From positions 455,149-519,148 of the forward strand of contig DHWB01000003.1 in assembly GCA_002412965.1 (NCBI GenBank): 64,000 nucleotides of DNA, written 5' to 3'. Positions 24,854-32,825 of this stretch are shown here, one piece after another; the stretch's first letter is position 1; each line of letters opens with the position of its first letter. This DNA is from Desulfomicrobium sp. UBA5193 (GTDB taxonomy: Bacteria; Desulfobacterota; Desulfovibrionia; Desulfovibrionales; Desulfomicrobiaceae). Under the pieces are notes generated by a model that saw only the letters and a program-made list of their open reading frames with translations, made no database searches and was not told the DNA's origin. The position numbers and the translations under genes were made by a program.

Positions 24854-25624
24854 TCAGTTGTATTGGGGGCTTGATGTGATGCGCATCCACTGCACATCCT
24901 GGGGCAGGGTCAAATCCAGATCGCTGGTTTGCCACTCTCCGCCACGCTCCAGGGATTTGACCCGAAGCACGGCTTTGCCATCCCTTGGGGATGAAAATGT
25001 ATATCTGTCGTAGAGTTGCTGGTCGGGAAAAGAAGGGGAGGCGTAAGCCTTCTCACAGGTCAGGGTCCAGCCGGCCCGGCCGCCCAGGATGAGCACATCC
25101 ATGTCTTCCGGGGTTTCCAGATAGGACACTGCACCGGCGGCGAAGTTGAAGCGGATCCGGCCGTTCCTGGTGCCGTGAACCGACGTGTACTCCTCGTCGA
25201 GGACCGGTCCCATGTCGCCGCTGAGCAGGCTGCTGATCTGCTTGGCGTTGAAGGGCACGGGGATCTGAAAGAGGGCCAGCCCGGCCTGAGCCTGGGCATG
25301 GTGGTAGGCCTTGTTTTCCGAAGGAATGTAGGCGGTCCAGAGTTCCGGGGTTTCGCGGATCATGGCCACCGACGCCCCCGTACCCGAGGCCAGGTCCATG
25401 CGAATGATCGAGGCCGAGTATCCCCAAAGTTCACCGACAAGCCGGCCGTTGCGGTCCTTGGTTTCCACCTGCAGGGAGAAGCGGGCCGTGATGCGGTCCG
25501 CTTCTGACGAGCGGGGATGCAGGATGGACCAGATACGGGACACGGCGGCCGGGTTCTGGACCGGTATTTGCGGTGCGCAGCCAACCAGGACTGCGAGCAG
25601 GACGAGGATGATGACGGTCTTCAT
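24854..25624 (-). CDS. LolB-like / DUF4292-type outer-membrane lipoprotein
   Basis: A 256-residue lipoprotein with Cys16 in LVGC. The mature part has the LolA/LolB-fold pattern: ITARFSLQVETKDRNGRLVG, then GYSASIIRMDLAS, and beta strands such as NGRIRFNFAAGAVSYLE. This suits a lipoprotein-binding or sorting role, but sequence similarity to true LolB is weak and DUF4292 is an equal description. The start overlaps the stop of the TPR lipoprotein (ATGA), so the two are probably partners at the outer membrane. Confidence 0.72.
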   Translation of the reverse strand: MKTVIILVLLAVLVGCAPQIPVQNPAAVSRIWSILHPRSSEADRITARFSLQVETKDRNGRLVGELWGYSASIIRMDLASGTGASVAMIRETPELWTAYIPSENKAYHHAQAQAGLALFQIPVPFNAKQISSLLSGDMGPVLDEEYTSVHGTRNGRIRFNFAAGAVSYLETPEDMDVLILGGRAGWTLTCEKAYASPSFPDQQLYDRYTFSSPRDGKAVLRVKSLERGGEWQTSDLDLTLPQDVQWMRITSSPQYN

Positions 25625-27324
25625 CGCGTCACTCCTCCCAGGGAATTCAGTTTGGCCCGCACATCTTCGACATTGTCGCCCTCGAGTTCAAGCGACGTGG
25701 AATAGCCCTTGCGGGCCTCGGTCAGAAGATTGAGCGCTCTGGCAATGTCACCGTAGTGTTCCCAGATTACAGGATCCTCGTCAGCCAGACGCACCGCCCG
25801 CTTGATCTCCTGCCAGGCCAGCCTGAGTTTGTTTTGCTTGAAATAGACCCAGGCCAGGGAGTCCGCAAAATATCCGTTGTCCGGTTCGACCTTGAGGGCG
25901 TTTTGGATCAGCACTTCGGCGCGTTTCAGGTCACTCCCTTTTTCAGTCAGGCTGTAGCCGAGGAAGTTGAGGGCGTTGGCGTGTTCCGGATCCTTGGATA
26001 TGACTTTTTCCATCATGATCATTGCCTGGTCCCGGTGTTCCATGCGGTCATAGATCAGGCCCAGACGATACAGGATGGTCGTGTTTTCGGGCCACATGTT
26101 CGTGGCCGTCAGCAGCACGTCCAGGGCTTGAGGGTACTGTTTCTCGCGCTCGTGGATTTCCGCCATGATGATCCGGAATTCGGGCTGCTTCGGAAAAAGC
26201 GTCAGGGACGAGAGGCAGAGCGCTCTGGCCTCGGCCTGCTCACCCTTCTGGTAGTGGAGATGGATGCGAAAGATCAGGCTGCGTTCATGGTGTGGATGGC
26301 TGACCGGGATGGCTTCCAGATAGGTCAGCGCCTTGTCCGGGTTGTCACGGCCTTCGTATTCCAGGACCGCCAGGTAAAAAAGGGCGCTCGGTGGAATCGG
26401 ATTTTGCTGCGCCAGAGGGTCAAGGAGTTCCGCCGCATGGTCGTAGAAATCCTGGTTCAGGAACAGGTTGGCCGCTTCCAGGACCAGAGCCTGGTCATCC
26501 GCTTCTTGCTGCACGAACGTGAGGGCCTTGTCGGGATTGTTGAGCTTGAGGTTCAAGTCCACCAATCGGAAGATGATTTGCTGGTTTCCGATTCCGGCAT
26601 CAAAGAGTTGGGAAAAGACCTTTTCCGCGTCGATATAGTTTTTCTGGGCTTCGTAAGTCAGCCCAAGCTCGATCCAGGCGTTGTAAAATTCCGGATCGGC
26701 GACAACAGCCTGTTGAAAAGCGGCAATGGCCTTGTCATAGAGCCCGAGGCCGAAGAATGCCTTGCCGAGCAGGAAGCTTGTGGTTTCCGTGGCATCTTTT
26801 TCCGGAATCGCGGATAGTCTGTCCGCGGCATCCCCGAATTCGCCCTGCTCCATGCGGTACAGAGCCGCTTCATGGGCCGGGTCGATCAATTCAGGGTGTT
26901 TTTTGCGGTATTCGTCCAGGGTCAGCACCGCGTCGTCAAAGCGTCCTTGAGCGGCATAGGTCTTGGCCAGGGTGCTGAGCAGAATTTCCGAGTCGGGGTA
27001 GAGTGTCAGCCCCTGGTTCAGTGTCAGGAGGGCGTCTGAAAACCGGGATGCGCGCCAGTAAATATTACCCAGCTCAAGAAACAGTTCAGGCGTGGGTTGG
27101 ATGGCGATGGCTTTTTCCAACTCCTGGGCGGCCTGATCGGTTTTTTGCTCTTGCAGAAGTTCACGGTAGGCAAGGTAGGAGTATATGGCCTCGGCCTCTT
27201 CTGAAGCCGGGGCCTTGGCAGGTGTGGATTCGGGAGTTGGCACGGGGGCCGGTTTTGAGGCGCACCCCAGGAATGCCGGGAGAGCGGCTGTGAGCAGGAG
27301 CCAAAAGACAAGCGATCTGATCAT
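25621..27324 (-). CDS. TPR-rich lipoprotein
   Basis: A 567-residue lipoprotein with Cys21 in FLGC, followed by a proline-rich linker (KPAPVPTPESTPAKAP). From about residue 55 to the end it is almost wholly tetratricopeptide repeats, for example LFLELGNIYWRASRFSDALL, AWIELGLTYEAQKNYIDAEK and ADSLAWVYFKQNKLRLAW; I count roughly twelve to fourteen units. Such proteins scaffold envelope complexes. Start and stop overlap both neighbours by four bases (HD gene before, LolB-like gene after), which points to coordinated production. Confidence 0.88.
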   Translation of the reverse strand: MIRSLVFWLLLTAALPAFLGCASKPAPVPTPESTPAKAPASEEAEAIYSYLAYRELLQEQKTDQAAQELEKAIAIQPTPELFLELGNIYWRASRFSDALLTLNQGLTLYPDSEILLSTLAKTYAAQGRFDDAVLTLDEYRKKHPELIDPAHEAALYRMEQGEFGDAADRLSAIPEKDATETTSFLLGKAFFGLGLYDKAIAAFQQAVVADPEFYNAWIELGLTYEAQKNYIDAEKVFSQLFDAGIGNQQIIFRLVDLNLKLNNPDKALTFVQQEADDQALVLEAANLFLNQDFYDHAAELLDPLAQQNPIPPSALFYLAVLEYEGRDNPDKALTYLEAIPVSHPHHERSLIFRIHLHYQKGEQAEARALCLSSLTLFPKQPEFRIIMAEIHEREKQYPQALDVLLTATNMWPENTTILYRLGLIYDRMEHRDQAMIMMEKVISKDPEHANALNFLGYSLTEKGSDLKRAEVLIQNALKVEPDNGYFADSLAWVYFKQNKLRLAWQEIKRAVRLADEDPVIWEHYGDIARALNLLTEARKGYSTSLELEGDNVEDVRAKLNSLGGVTR

Positions 27325-28094
27325 GGAATGATGTGTCCGGAACAGTCATTTTTTCTACAAAATGTCTGAATTATATGATAAATTTTTTTGCCCATGACGA
27401 GCCCGAGTTCTATGAATTCCGGACCGTAAATTTTGCCTGGGTTCGTGCGGAAGGTGTTCTGCACGGAGGCGACCATTTCAAGTCCGGCGGGAAATTTATC
27501 CAGAATCTGTTGCAGGGTCCACTCCTGATAATTGCAGATTTCCCACAGGGTGGTGATGAAGTTGTCAGGCCCCCATCGGAATTTGTCCGCATCGTACAGG
27601 GCGTCGGCCAGGATCTGCGTTCCGGTGTGATCGAATTCGGCCGGAGGGGAGAAGGCTTCGTGGCAACGGACGGCGGACGCGATCATGTGTTTTTCTTCGT
27701 CCAGCAGCGGGTAGTCCCGCAGGATGAGCAGGGAAAGTTCCGCCCCGCGCGCGGCATGCTCTCCTTCCAGACGACACGTGTCGTGCAGCAGGCCGGCAAG
27801 CATGGCCATAAGGCTGAGCCGTCTGGCCCGCTCCAGACCAATCGCACCCGCTTCGCCAAGGACCAGCGCGCATCCTTCGATGGCCACTTTCTTCGAATGT
27901 TCGATGCCGTGACCGAACTCGTCGTTCAGAAAAGGCAGTACATCCTCTCGGCAGCGCAGAATCATGGGATGCGAAAAGAAGGTGTCCCGAGCGGAGGCCA
28001 GTTCCGCGCCCATGGCGGTGTAAAAGCTGGGCAGGGAGTCAGGGGTGACTGTCGCGCTCTCTTGTCTGATGCGGCGTAAAATCTCATTCTTCAT
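27321..28094 (-). CDS. HD-domain phosphohydrolase-like protein
   Basis: A 257-residue cytoplasmic protein. The start is the ATG at 28092-28094; an in-frame TTG six bases earlier is less likely. An HD domain covers about 55-180: the first histidine in GHGIEHSKKVA, the HD pair in LAGLLHDTCRLEGEHAARGA, and the distal Asp in ALYDADKFRWGPDNF. This is the HDc pattern of metal-dependent phosphohydrolases; nucleotides or phosphoproteins are possible substrates. It overlaps the 3' end of rpoH by 11 bases, which makes it the gene most tightly tied to the sigma factor. Confidence 0.85.
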   Translation of the reverse strand: MKNEILRRIRQESATVTPDSLPSFYTAMGAELASARDTFFSHPMILRCREDVLPFLNDEFGHGIEHSKKVAIEGCALVLGEAGAIGLERARRLSLMAMLAGLLHDTCRLEGEHAARGAELSLLILRDYPLLDEEKHMIASAVRCHEAFSPPAEFDHTGTQILADALYDADKFRWGPDNFITTLWEICNYQEWTLQQILDKFPAGLEMVASVQNTFRTNPGKIYGPEFIELGLVMGKKIYHIIQTFCRKNDCSGHIIP

Positions 28095-29133
28095 GTTCAA
28101 TCCACTCGGCGGAAAAGTCTTGGATGGTGCTGGACATCTGTGTCTTGATCTTCTGCAGCAGACGCGCCTCGATCTGGCGCACGCGTTCCCTTGTGATACC
28201 GTATTTATCCCCGATTTCGCGCAGGGTGATGGGCGAATCGGCCAGCAGGCGCTGCTCCAGGATGTCGAGTTCCTTTTCGTTCAGCCCGGACCGGATGGCC
28301 TCGATGTTGTCGTGAATGAGCACGCTGATCTCATCGGCGGCCATCTGCTCCTCGATTCCGGCTTCAAGGGCCGGAATGAAGTCCATGGGCGTGAAGCTGG
28401 AGTCGTCTCCGATTTTCATGTCCAGGGACACGTCGTGCTGTCCCAGACGCTGCCCCATCTCCACGATGTCCGCCTCGGAGACCTGCAGGTTTTTGGACAG
28501 GGTGGCGGTGTTCGGATCAAAGCCCTGGGCCTGCAGGCGCTGGCGCTCCTTGCCCAGGTTGTAGAACAGCTTGCGCTGGGCCTGTGTCGTACCGATCTTG
28601 ACCATGCGCCAGTTGTCCATGATGAACTTCAGGATGTAGGCCTTGATCCAGAACGAGGCGTAATAGGAAAATTTGATGCCCTTGTCCGGGTCGAATTTCT
28701 GGACCGCCTTCATCAGACCCACGTTGCCTTCCTGGATCAGGTCGAGCACGTTCTTCATCCAGCGCCGCTGGAAATCCATGGCGATCTTGACCACCAGCCG
28801 CAGGTTGGAGGTGATGAGGATAAAGGCGGCCTGTTCTTCCTTTTCATCCCGGTAGCGTCTGGCCAGGTCGAATTCTTCGTCGAGCTCCAGCGGGCGGAAT
28901 TTCTTGATTTCCTGCAAATAGATGTGAAGCGGGTCCAGAGTGGTCACGTCCCGCCGAGGAACAGTGGCGAGAACCAGCGGACCGATCTCTTCCACATCGA
29001 TCTCTGCTACATCGATCTCTTCGATCTCTTCCACATCGAGCACTTCCGGATCAAGATCTTCGGCTTCGTCAAGTATCGGAGTTTCGAAGTCTTCTTCCGG
29101 GGCGTCTTCTTCTGGTGATTGATTGAGATTCAT
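28084..29133 (-). CDS. rpoH: RNA polymerase sigma factor, sigma-32/RpoH type
   Basis: A 349-residue alternative sigma factor for heat-shock genes. I start it at the ATG at 29131-29133 rather than the in-frame TTG at 29178. Residues 1-50 are an acidic extension (DVEEIEEIDVAEIDVEEI) not found in enterobacterial RpoH. Region 2 is complete: LDLIQEGNVGLMKAVQKFDP and IKFSYYASFWIKAYI, followed by an RpoH-box-like QRKLFYNLG, the segment that marks sigma-32 over RpoD. Region 4 closes with ITLREIGDKYGITRERVRQI. It heads an eight-gene minus-strand operon ending at glpX. Confidence 0.9.
   Translation of the reverse strand: MNLNQSPEEDAPEEDFETPILDEAEDLDPEVLDVEEIEEIDVAEIDVEEIGPLVLATVPRRDVTTLDPLHIYLQEIKKFRPLELDEEFDLARRYRDEKEEQAAFILITSNLRLVVKIAMDFQRRWMKNVLDLIQEGNVGLMKAVQKFDPDKGIKFSYYASFWIKAYILKFIMDNWRMVKIGTTQAQRKLFYNLGKERQRLQAQGFDPNTATLSKNLQVSEADIVEMGQRLGQHDVSLDMKIGDDSSFTPMDFIPALEAGIEEQMAADEISVLIHDNIEAIRSGLNEKELDILEQRLLADSPITLREIGDKYGITRERVRQIEARLLQKIKTQMSSTIQDFSAEWIEHEE
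28983..29043. repeat. Short imperfect repeats encoding the acidic tail of RpoH
   Basis: The 11-mer CATCGATCTCT and variants (TTCGATCTCTT, CATCGAGCA) recur about five times. They encode the minus-strand peptide runs built on E-I-D-V. Length could vary by slippage between strains. Confidence 0.6.
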
Positions 29134-29257
29134 GGTGGTGCGTATTGGGAAGTGATCCTTGGGCGTCACGTGCTGCAAAAGTGGAAAAAGGGTGCCCGAT
29201 GGGCCATGCCGAGCGGAGATTTCTTTTCCAAATCACTCCGCTATTTCAGAGTTTTCC

Positions 29258-29286
29258 ACCATAGAGTTTTTGTTTGTCCTTTTCAA
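29258..29286 (-). promoter_or_regulatory. Promoter for the rpoH operon
   Basis: Read on the minus strand, TTGAAA (29286-29281) and TATGGT (29263-29258) are separated by exactly 17 bases. The leader would be about 118 bases. It includes AGCGGAG/CTCCGCT (inverted arms at 29210-29241) that could fold, so rpoH translation or transcript stability might be controlled through leader structure. Confidence 0.5.
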
Positions 29287-29349
29287 TGATTTTCAGTAGG
29301 GCACTTCGTTCACCGGAATGGAGATTTTTGCATAATGTGAGGTGCTGAA

Positions 29350-31755
29350 ATGCGCGATTTTCGCAGTACACTCAAGGGCCGAAACGTTCTGATTTTCGAC
29401 GGGGCAATGGGCAGTCTGCTCCAGCGCCGAGGACTTCAGGCCGGACAATCCCCCGAGGAGTTCGGGATGCTGCGGCCGGAAGTTGTCGCGGCCATCCATG
29501 CCGAATACGCTCTGGCCGGCGCCCATGTGGTCACGACCAATACCTTCGGAGCGACCCGTTACAAGCTGCCTCGGGGCCTTGATGTTTTCGAGGTCAATGA
29601 AACCATGACCCGTGCCGCGCGTCAAGCCGTGGGGGACGCGGTCTTTGTGGCCGGTAGCGTGGGGCCCACGGGCAAGATGATCGAGCCCCTGGGTGATATT
29701 TCGTTTCGCGGGTTGGTCGATGTTTTCAAGGAGCAGATTCGCGGCCTGGCGGCGGGCGGCGCGGACCTGATTCTGGGCGAGACGCATTTCGATCTGGCCG
29801 AGGCCAGGGCGGTGGTCGTGGCAGCGCGCGAAGTCTGCGACCTGCCTGTCGGCATCAGCATGACCTTCGAGGCCGGCGTCAGCCTGACCGGGACCACTCC
29901 TGAAGTCTTTGCGCAGACCATGGCCAACATGGGAGTGGATCTGATCGGCTCCAATTGCAGCGCCGGTCCCGAAGAATTGATCCTGGTGGCCAGGGCCATG
30001 CTGCGCGTGTCCGACATCCCCGTGCTCATCGAGCCCAATGCGGGGCTGCCCGAGCTGGTGAGCGGGGCCACGGTTTTTCGTCTGCCCCCGGACCCTTTCG
30101 CCACGGCTGTCGCGACGCTGGTCGCCGAGGGCGTTGCCTGTCTGGGCGGATGCTGTGGCACCACGCCGGAGCATATCCGCGCCCTGAACTCCCTGTGTGC
30201 CGGAAAGACAGCGTTGCTGCCCGAGCCGGCCGATCGGCCCTGCCTGATCGTCACCTCCCGCTCTCTGGCTGTGGAATTCGGCTTCGACCGGCCGTGCCGC
30301 ATCATCGGCGAGCGCATCAACCCCACGGGCAAGGCCGAGCTGACCGCCGAACTGCAGCGGTTTGAGACCCGCCAGCTGATGACCTACGCCGAAGAGCAGG
30401 TCGCGCGCGGTGCCGATCTGCTGGACGTCAACGTCGGGGCGCCCATGGTCGACGAGGCGCGCATGCTGCCGCTGGCCGTGCAGGCCCTGACCAGCGCCCA
30501 TTCCATCCCCCTGTGCCTGGATTCCAGCGACATCTCGGCCATTCGGGCCGGTCTCGAAGCCTATCCCGGTTCGGCGCTGGTCAATTCCATCAGCGGCGAA
30601 GAAGAGCGTATGGACATCCTCGGCCCCTTGTGCCGCGATTACGGCGCCCCGTTCATCCTCCTGCCCCTGAAGGGACGCAAGCTGCCGGTCACGGCGGTCG
30701 AGCGGCTGGCCATCATCGAGGAGCTGCTGCGCAAGGCCGAGGATCTGCGCATTCCACGGCGGCTCATCCTGGTCGATGCCCTGGCCTTGACCGTGTCCTC
30801 CAAGCCCGAGGCGGCCAAGGCCTGCCTCGATGTCATCCGTCACTGCCGGGAGCGCTGGGGACTGGGCTCGACCATGGGCCTGTCCAATATTTCCTTCGGG
30901 CTGCCGGCCCGGGACCTGATCAACTCCACCTTCCTGGCCATGGCCATGGGCGCGGGCATGACTTCGTTCATCGCCAACCCCAATGCCGTGCGCATTCGCG
31001 AGAGCCTGGCTGCGGCGGAAGTCCTTTTGGGCCGCGACAAGCAGGCTTCCGGTTTTATCGCCACGTATGCCGGATGGACTCCGGGCAGCCACTCAGTCTC
31101 TGCGGGCAAGGTGGAAGAAGAGGGCAGCCCTGTGGAGCTGGCCGTGCTCAAGGGACAGAAGGATCGCATTGTCGGCCTTCTGCGCGACCGCATCGCGGCT
31201 GGCGAAGACCCCTTTGTCCTGGTGGACGGCGAGATGATACCGGCCATTGCCAAGGTTGGGGAAAAATACGAGAGGAAGGAATATTTTCTGCCGCAACTCC
31301 TGCTCTGCGCCGAGACCATGCAGCTCGGCTTCGAGTCCATCAAGCACCTGCTCGTGCGCGAGGGGCAGGAGGTCAAGGCTACCATTGTCATGGCCACGGT
31401 GGAAGGGGATATCCACGACATCGGCAAGAACATCGTCTGCCTGATGCTCAGGAACTTTGGCTACACCGTCATTGACCTGGGCAAGGACGTGGCGGCCCGC
31501 GACATCGTCGCAGCGGCCGTGACCCATCACGCCTCGGTCATCGGCCTGTCGGCCCTCATGACCACGACCATGATCCGCATGGAGGACACCGTGCGCATGG
31601 TCCGGGAACAGAATCTTCCCTGCCGGGTCATGATCGGAGGGGCGGTGGTCAGCCAGTCCTATGCGGATCTGATCGGCGCCCACGGTTACGCCGACGATGC
31701 CGTCGCGGCGGTGCGGGTGGCCACCCGGCTGTGCGCCGAGGTCCGGTCGGCCTGA
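29350..31755 (+). CDS. metH: Cobalamin-dependent methionine synthase, short form without reactivation domain
   Basis: An 801-residue enzyme transferring a methyl group from methyltetrahydrofolate to homocysteine through methylcobalamin. Domains in order: homocysteine/Zn domain 1-290 with zinc ligands Cys203 (SNCSAGPEE) and Cys268-Cys269 (GGCCGTTPEH); pterin-binding domain about 310-570 (CRIIGERINPTGKAEL, LLDVNVGAP); helical cap about 590-670; and the B12 domain to the end with the cobalt ligand His689 in EGDIHDIGKNIV. E. coli MetH has a further AdoMet reactivation domain of some 330 residues, absent here, so another protein must restore oxidised cobalamin. It begins an operon with argA, hpt and the DUF3426 gene. 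Confidence 0.94.
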   Translation: MRDFRSTLKGRNVLIFDGAMGSLLQRRGLQAGQSPEEFGMLRPEVVAAIHAEYALAGAHVVTTNTFGATRYKLPRGLDVFEVNETMTRAARQAVGDAVFVAGSVGPTGKMIEPLGDISFRGLVDVFKEQIRGLAAGGADLILGETHFDLAEARAVVVAAREVCDLPVGISMTFEAGVSLTGTTPEVFAQTMANMGVDLIGSNCSAGPEELILVARAMLRVSDIPVLIEPNAGLPELVSGATVFRLPPDPFATAVATLVAEGVACLGGCCGTTPEHIRALNSLCAGKTALLPEPADRPCLIVTSRSLAVEFGFDRPCRIIGERINPTGKAELTAELQRFETRQLMTYAEEQVARGADLLDVNVGAPMVDEARMLPLAVQALTSAHSIPLCLDSSDISAIRAGLEAYPGSALVNSISGEEERMDILGPLCRDYGAPFILLPLKGRKLPVTAVERLAIIEELLRKAEDLRIPRRLILVDALALTVSSKPEAAKACLDVIRHCRERWGLGSTMGLSNISFGLPARDLINSTFLAMAMGAGMTSFIANPNAVRIRESLAAAEVLLGRDKQASGFIATYAGWTPGSHSVSAGKVEEEGSPVELAVLKGQKDRIVGLLRDRIAAGEDPFVLVDGEMIPAIAKVGEKYERKEYFLPQLLLCAETMQLGFESIKHLLVREGQEVKATIVMATVEGDIHDIGKNIVCLMLRNFGYTVIDLGKDVAARDIVAAAVTHHASVIGLSALMTTTMIRMEDTVRMVREQNLPCRVMIGGAVVSQSYADLIGAHGYADDAVAAVRVATRLCAEVRSA

Positions 31756-31779
31756 TTTCAAGCATCAGCAGGAATAAAT

Positions 31780-32247
31780 ATGGAAAAATTCACACTCAGA
31801 AAGGCGACCATCGCCGACGTCAAGGCCATTCACCGGCTGCTCATGGACTGCGCCAACAAGCGCCTGCTCCTGCCACGATCTTATGGCGAACTGTACTCCC
31901 ATCTGCGGGATTTCATTGTCGCGGAGGATCGGGACAGCGGTGAGGTCGTTGGGTGCTGCGCCCTGACCATCACCTGGGAAGCCCTGGCCGAGGTCCGCTC
32001 CCTGGTGGTGACGGAGCGCGCCGAGGGGCAGGGATTGGGGCGCAGGCTCGTCGAATTTTGCGTCAGCGACGCGCTGACCTTTGGTGTTTACAAGGTTTTT
32101 GCCCTGACCTATCAGGTTGCCTTTTTTCAGAAGCTCGGATTTTCGGAAGTGAGCAAGGATGTCCTGCCGCAAAAGGTCTGGGCGGACTGTCTCAAATGCC
32201 CCCAGTTTCCGGAATGTGATGAAGTCGCAATGATGATTGAATTATAG
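31780..32247 (+). CDS. argA: Short GNAT N-acetyltransferase, ArgA type
   Basis: A 155-residue GNAT protein resembling the short N-acetylglutamate synthases found in bacteria that lack the kinase-like half of classical ArgA. The acetyl-CoA loop is VVTERAEGQGLGRRLVEF near 75-90. Other features are LRKATIADVKAIHRLL at the N terminus and VFALTYQVAFFQKLGFSEV. The C terminus carries a cysteine group, DCLKCPQFPECDE, which is seen in this subfamily and may bind metal. It would acetylate glutamate in the first step of arginine synthesis. No other arginine gene is adjacent, so the assignment rests on subfamily resemblance. Confidence 0.75.
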   Translation: MEKFTLRKATIADVKAIHRLLMDCANKRLLLPRSYGELYSHLRDFIVAEDRDSGEVVGCCALTITWEALAEVRSLVVTERAEGQGLGRRLVEFCVSDALTFGVYKVFALTYQVAFFQKLGFSEVSKDVLPQKVWADCLKCPQFPECDEVAMMIEL

Positions 32248-32265
32248 ATTTCGCAGGGAGAGTGC

Positions 32266-32790
32266 ATGAAATTTGTCCAGCTTTTTGATCGTTCACAGAT
32301 AGAAAACCGCGCGCGGATTCTGGGCCGGGAAATATCAAGCCATTACGGTGACGAGCCTCTGGTTTGCGTCTGCGTGCTCAAAGGCGCCTACGCCTTTTTC
32401 ACGGATCTGATGCGCAACCTGACCATCCATCCGACCATGGATTTTGTCCGCCTTTCCAGCTATGCGGACCAGACCTCCAGGAAATCGAAGATGGTCTTTT
32501 CCAAGGACATGGAGATCGACATCAGGGACAAGCATGTGCTTGTCGTCGAGGATATTGTCGACACCGGTCACTCCATGAAGTTTCTGACCAAGGTTCTGGA
32601 AGCGCGCGGTCCCAAATCCATCAAGATCGCGGCCATGATCGACAAGACCGAGCGCCGCGAGGTGGATATCGTGGTCGATTACGTTGGTTTTCCGCTGGAT
32701 AAAGGCTACATCGTAGGCTATGGGCTTGACTACGCTGAGCAATACAGAGAACTTGACGGAATCTTCGATCTCAAGTTCTCGGAAGCATAG
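32266..32790 (+). CDS. hpt: Hypoxanthine phosphoribosyltransferase
   Basis: A 174-residue purine salvage enzyme that joins hypoxanthine or guanine to PRPP. The PRPP-binding loop VVEDIVDTGHSMKFL lies near residue 88-102. The N-terminal catalytic segment VCVLKGAYAFFTDLMRNL and the flexible-loop region SSYADQTSRKSKMVFS are typical, and GLDYAEQYRELDGIF closes the domain. The ribosome site is AGGGAG. It is part of the metH operon, 19 bases after the acetyltransferase gene. Confidence 0.94.
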   Translation: MKFVQLFDRSQIENRARILGREISSHYGDEPLVCVCVLKGAYAFFTDLMRNLTIHPTMDFVRLSSYADQTSRKSKMVFSKDMEIDIRDKHVLVVEDIVDTGHSMKFLTKVLEARGPKSIKIAAMIDKTERREVDIVVDYVGFPLDKGYIVGYGLDYAEQYRELDGIFDLKFSEA

Positions 32791-32825
32791 ACTCCCTTCA
32801 GACTGAACTCTTTCAAGGAAAGGCC

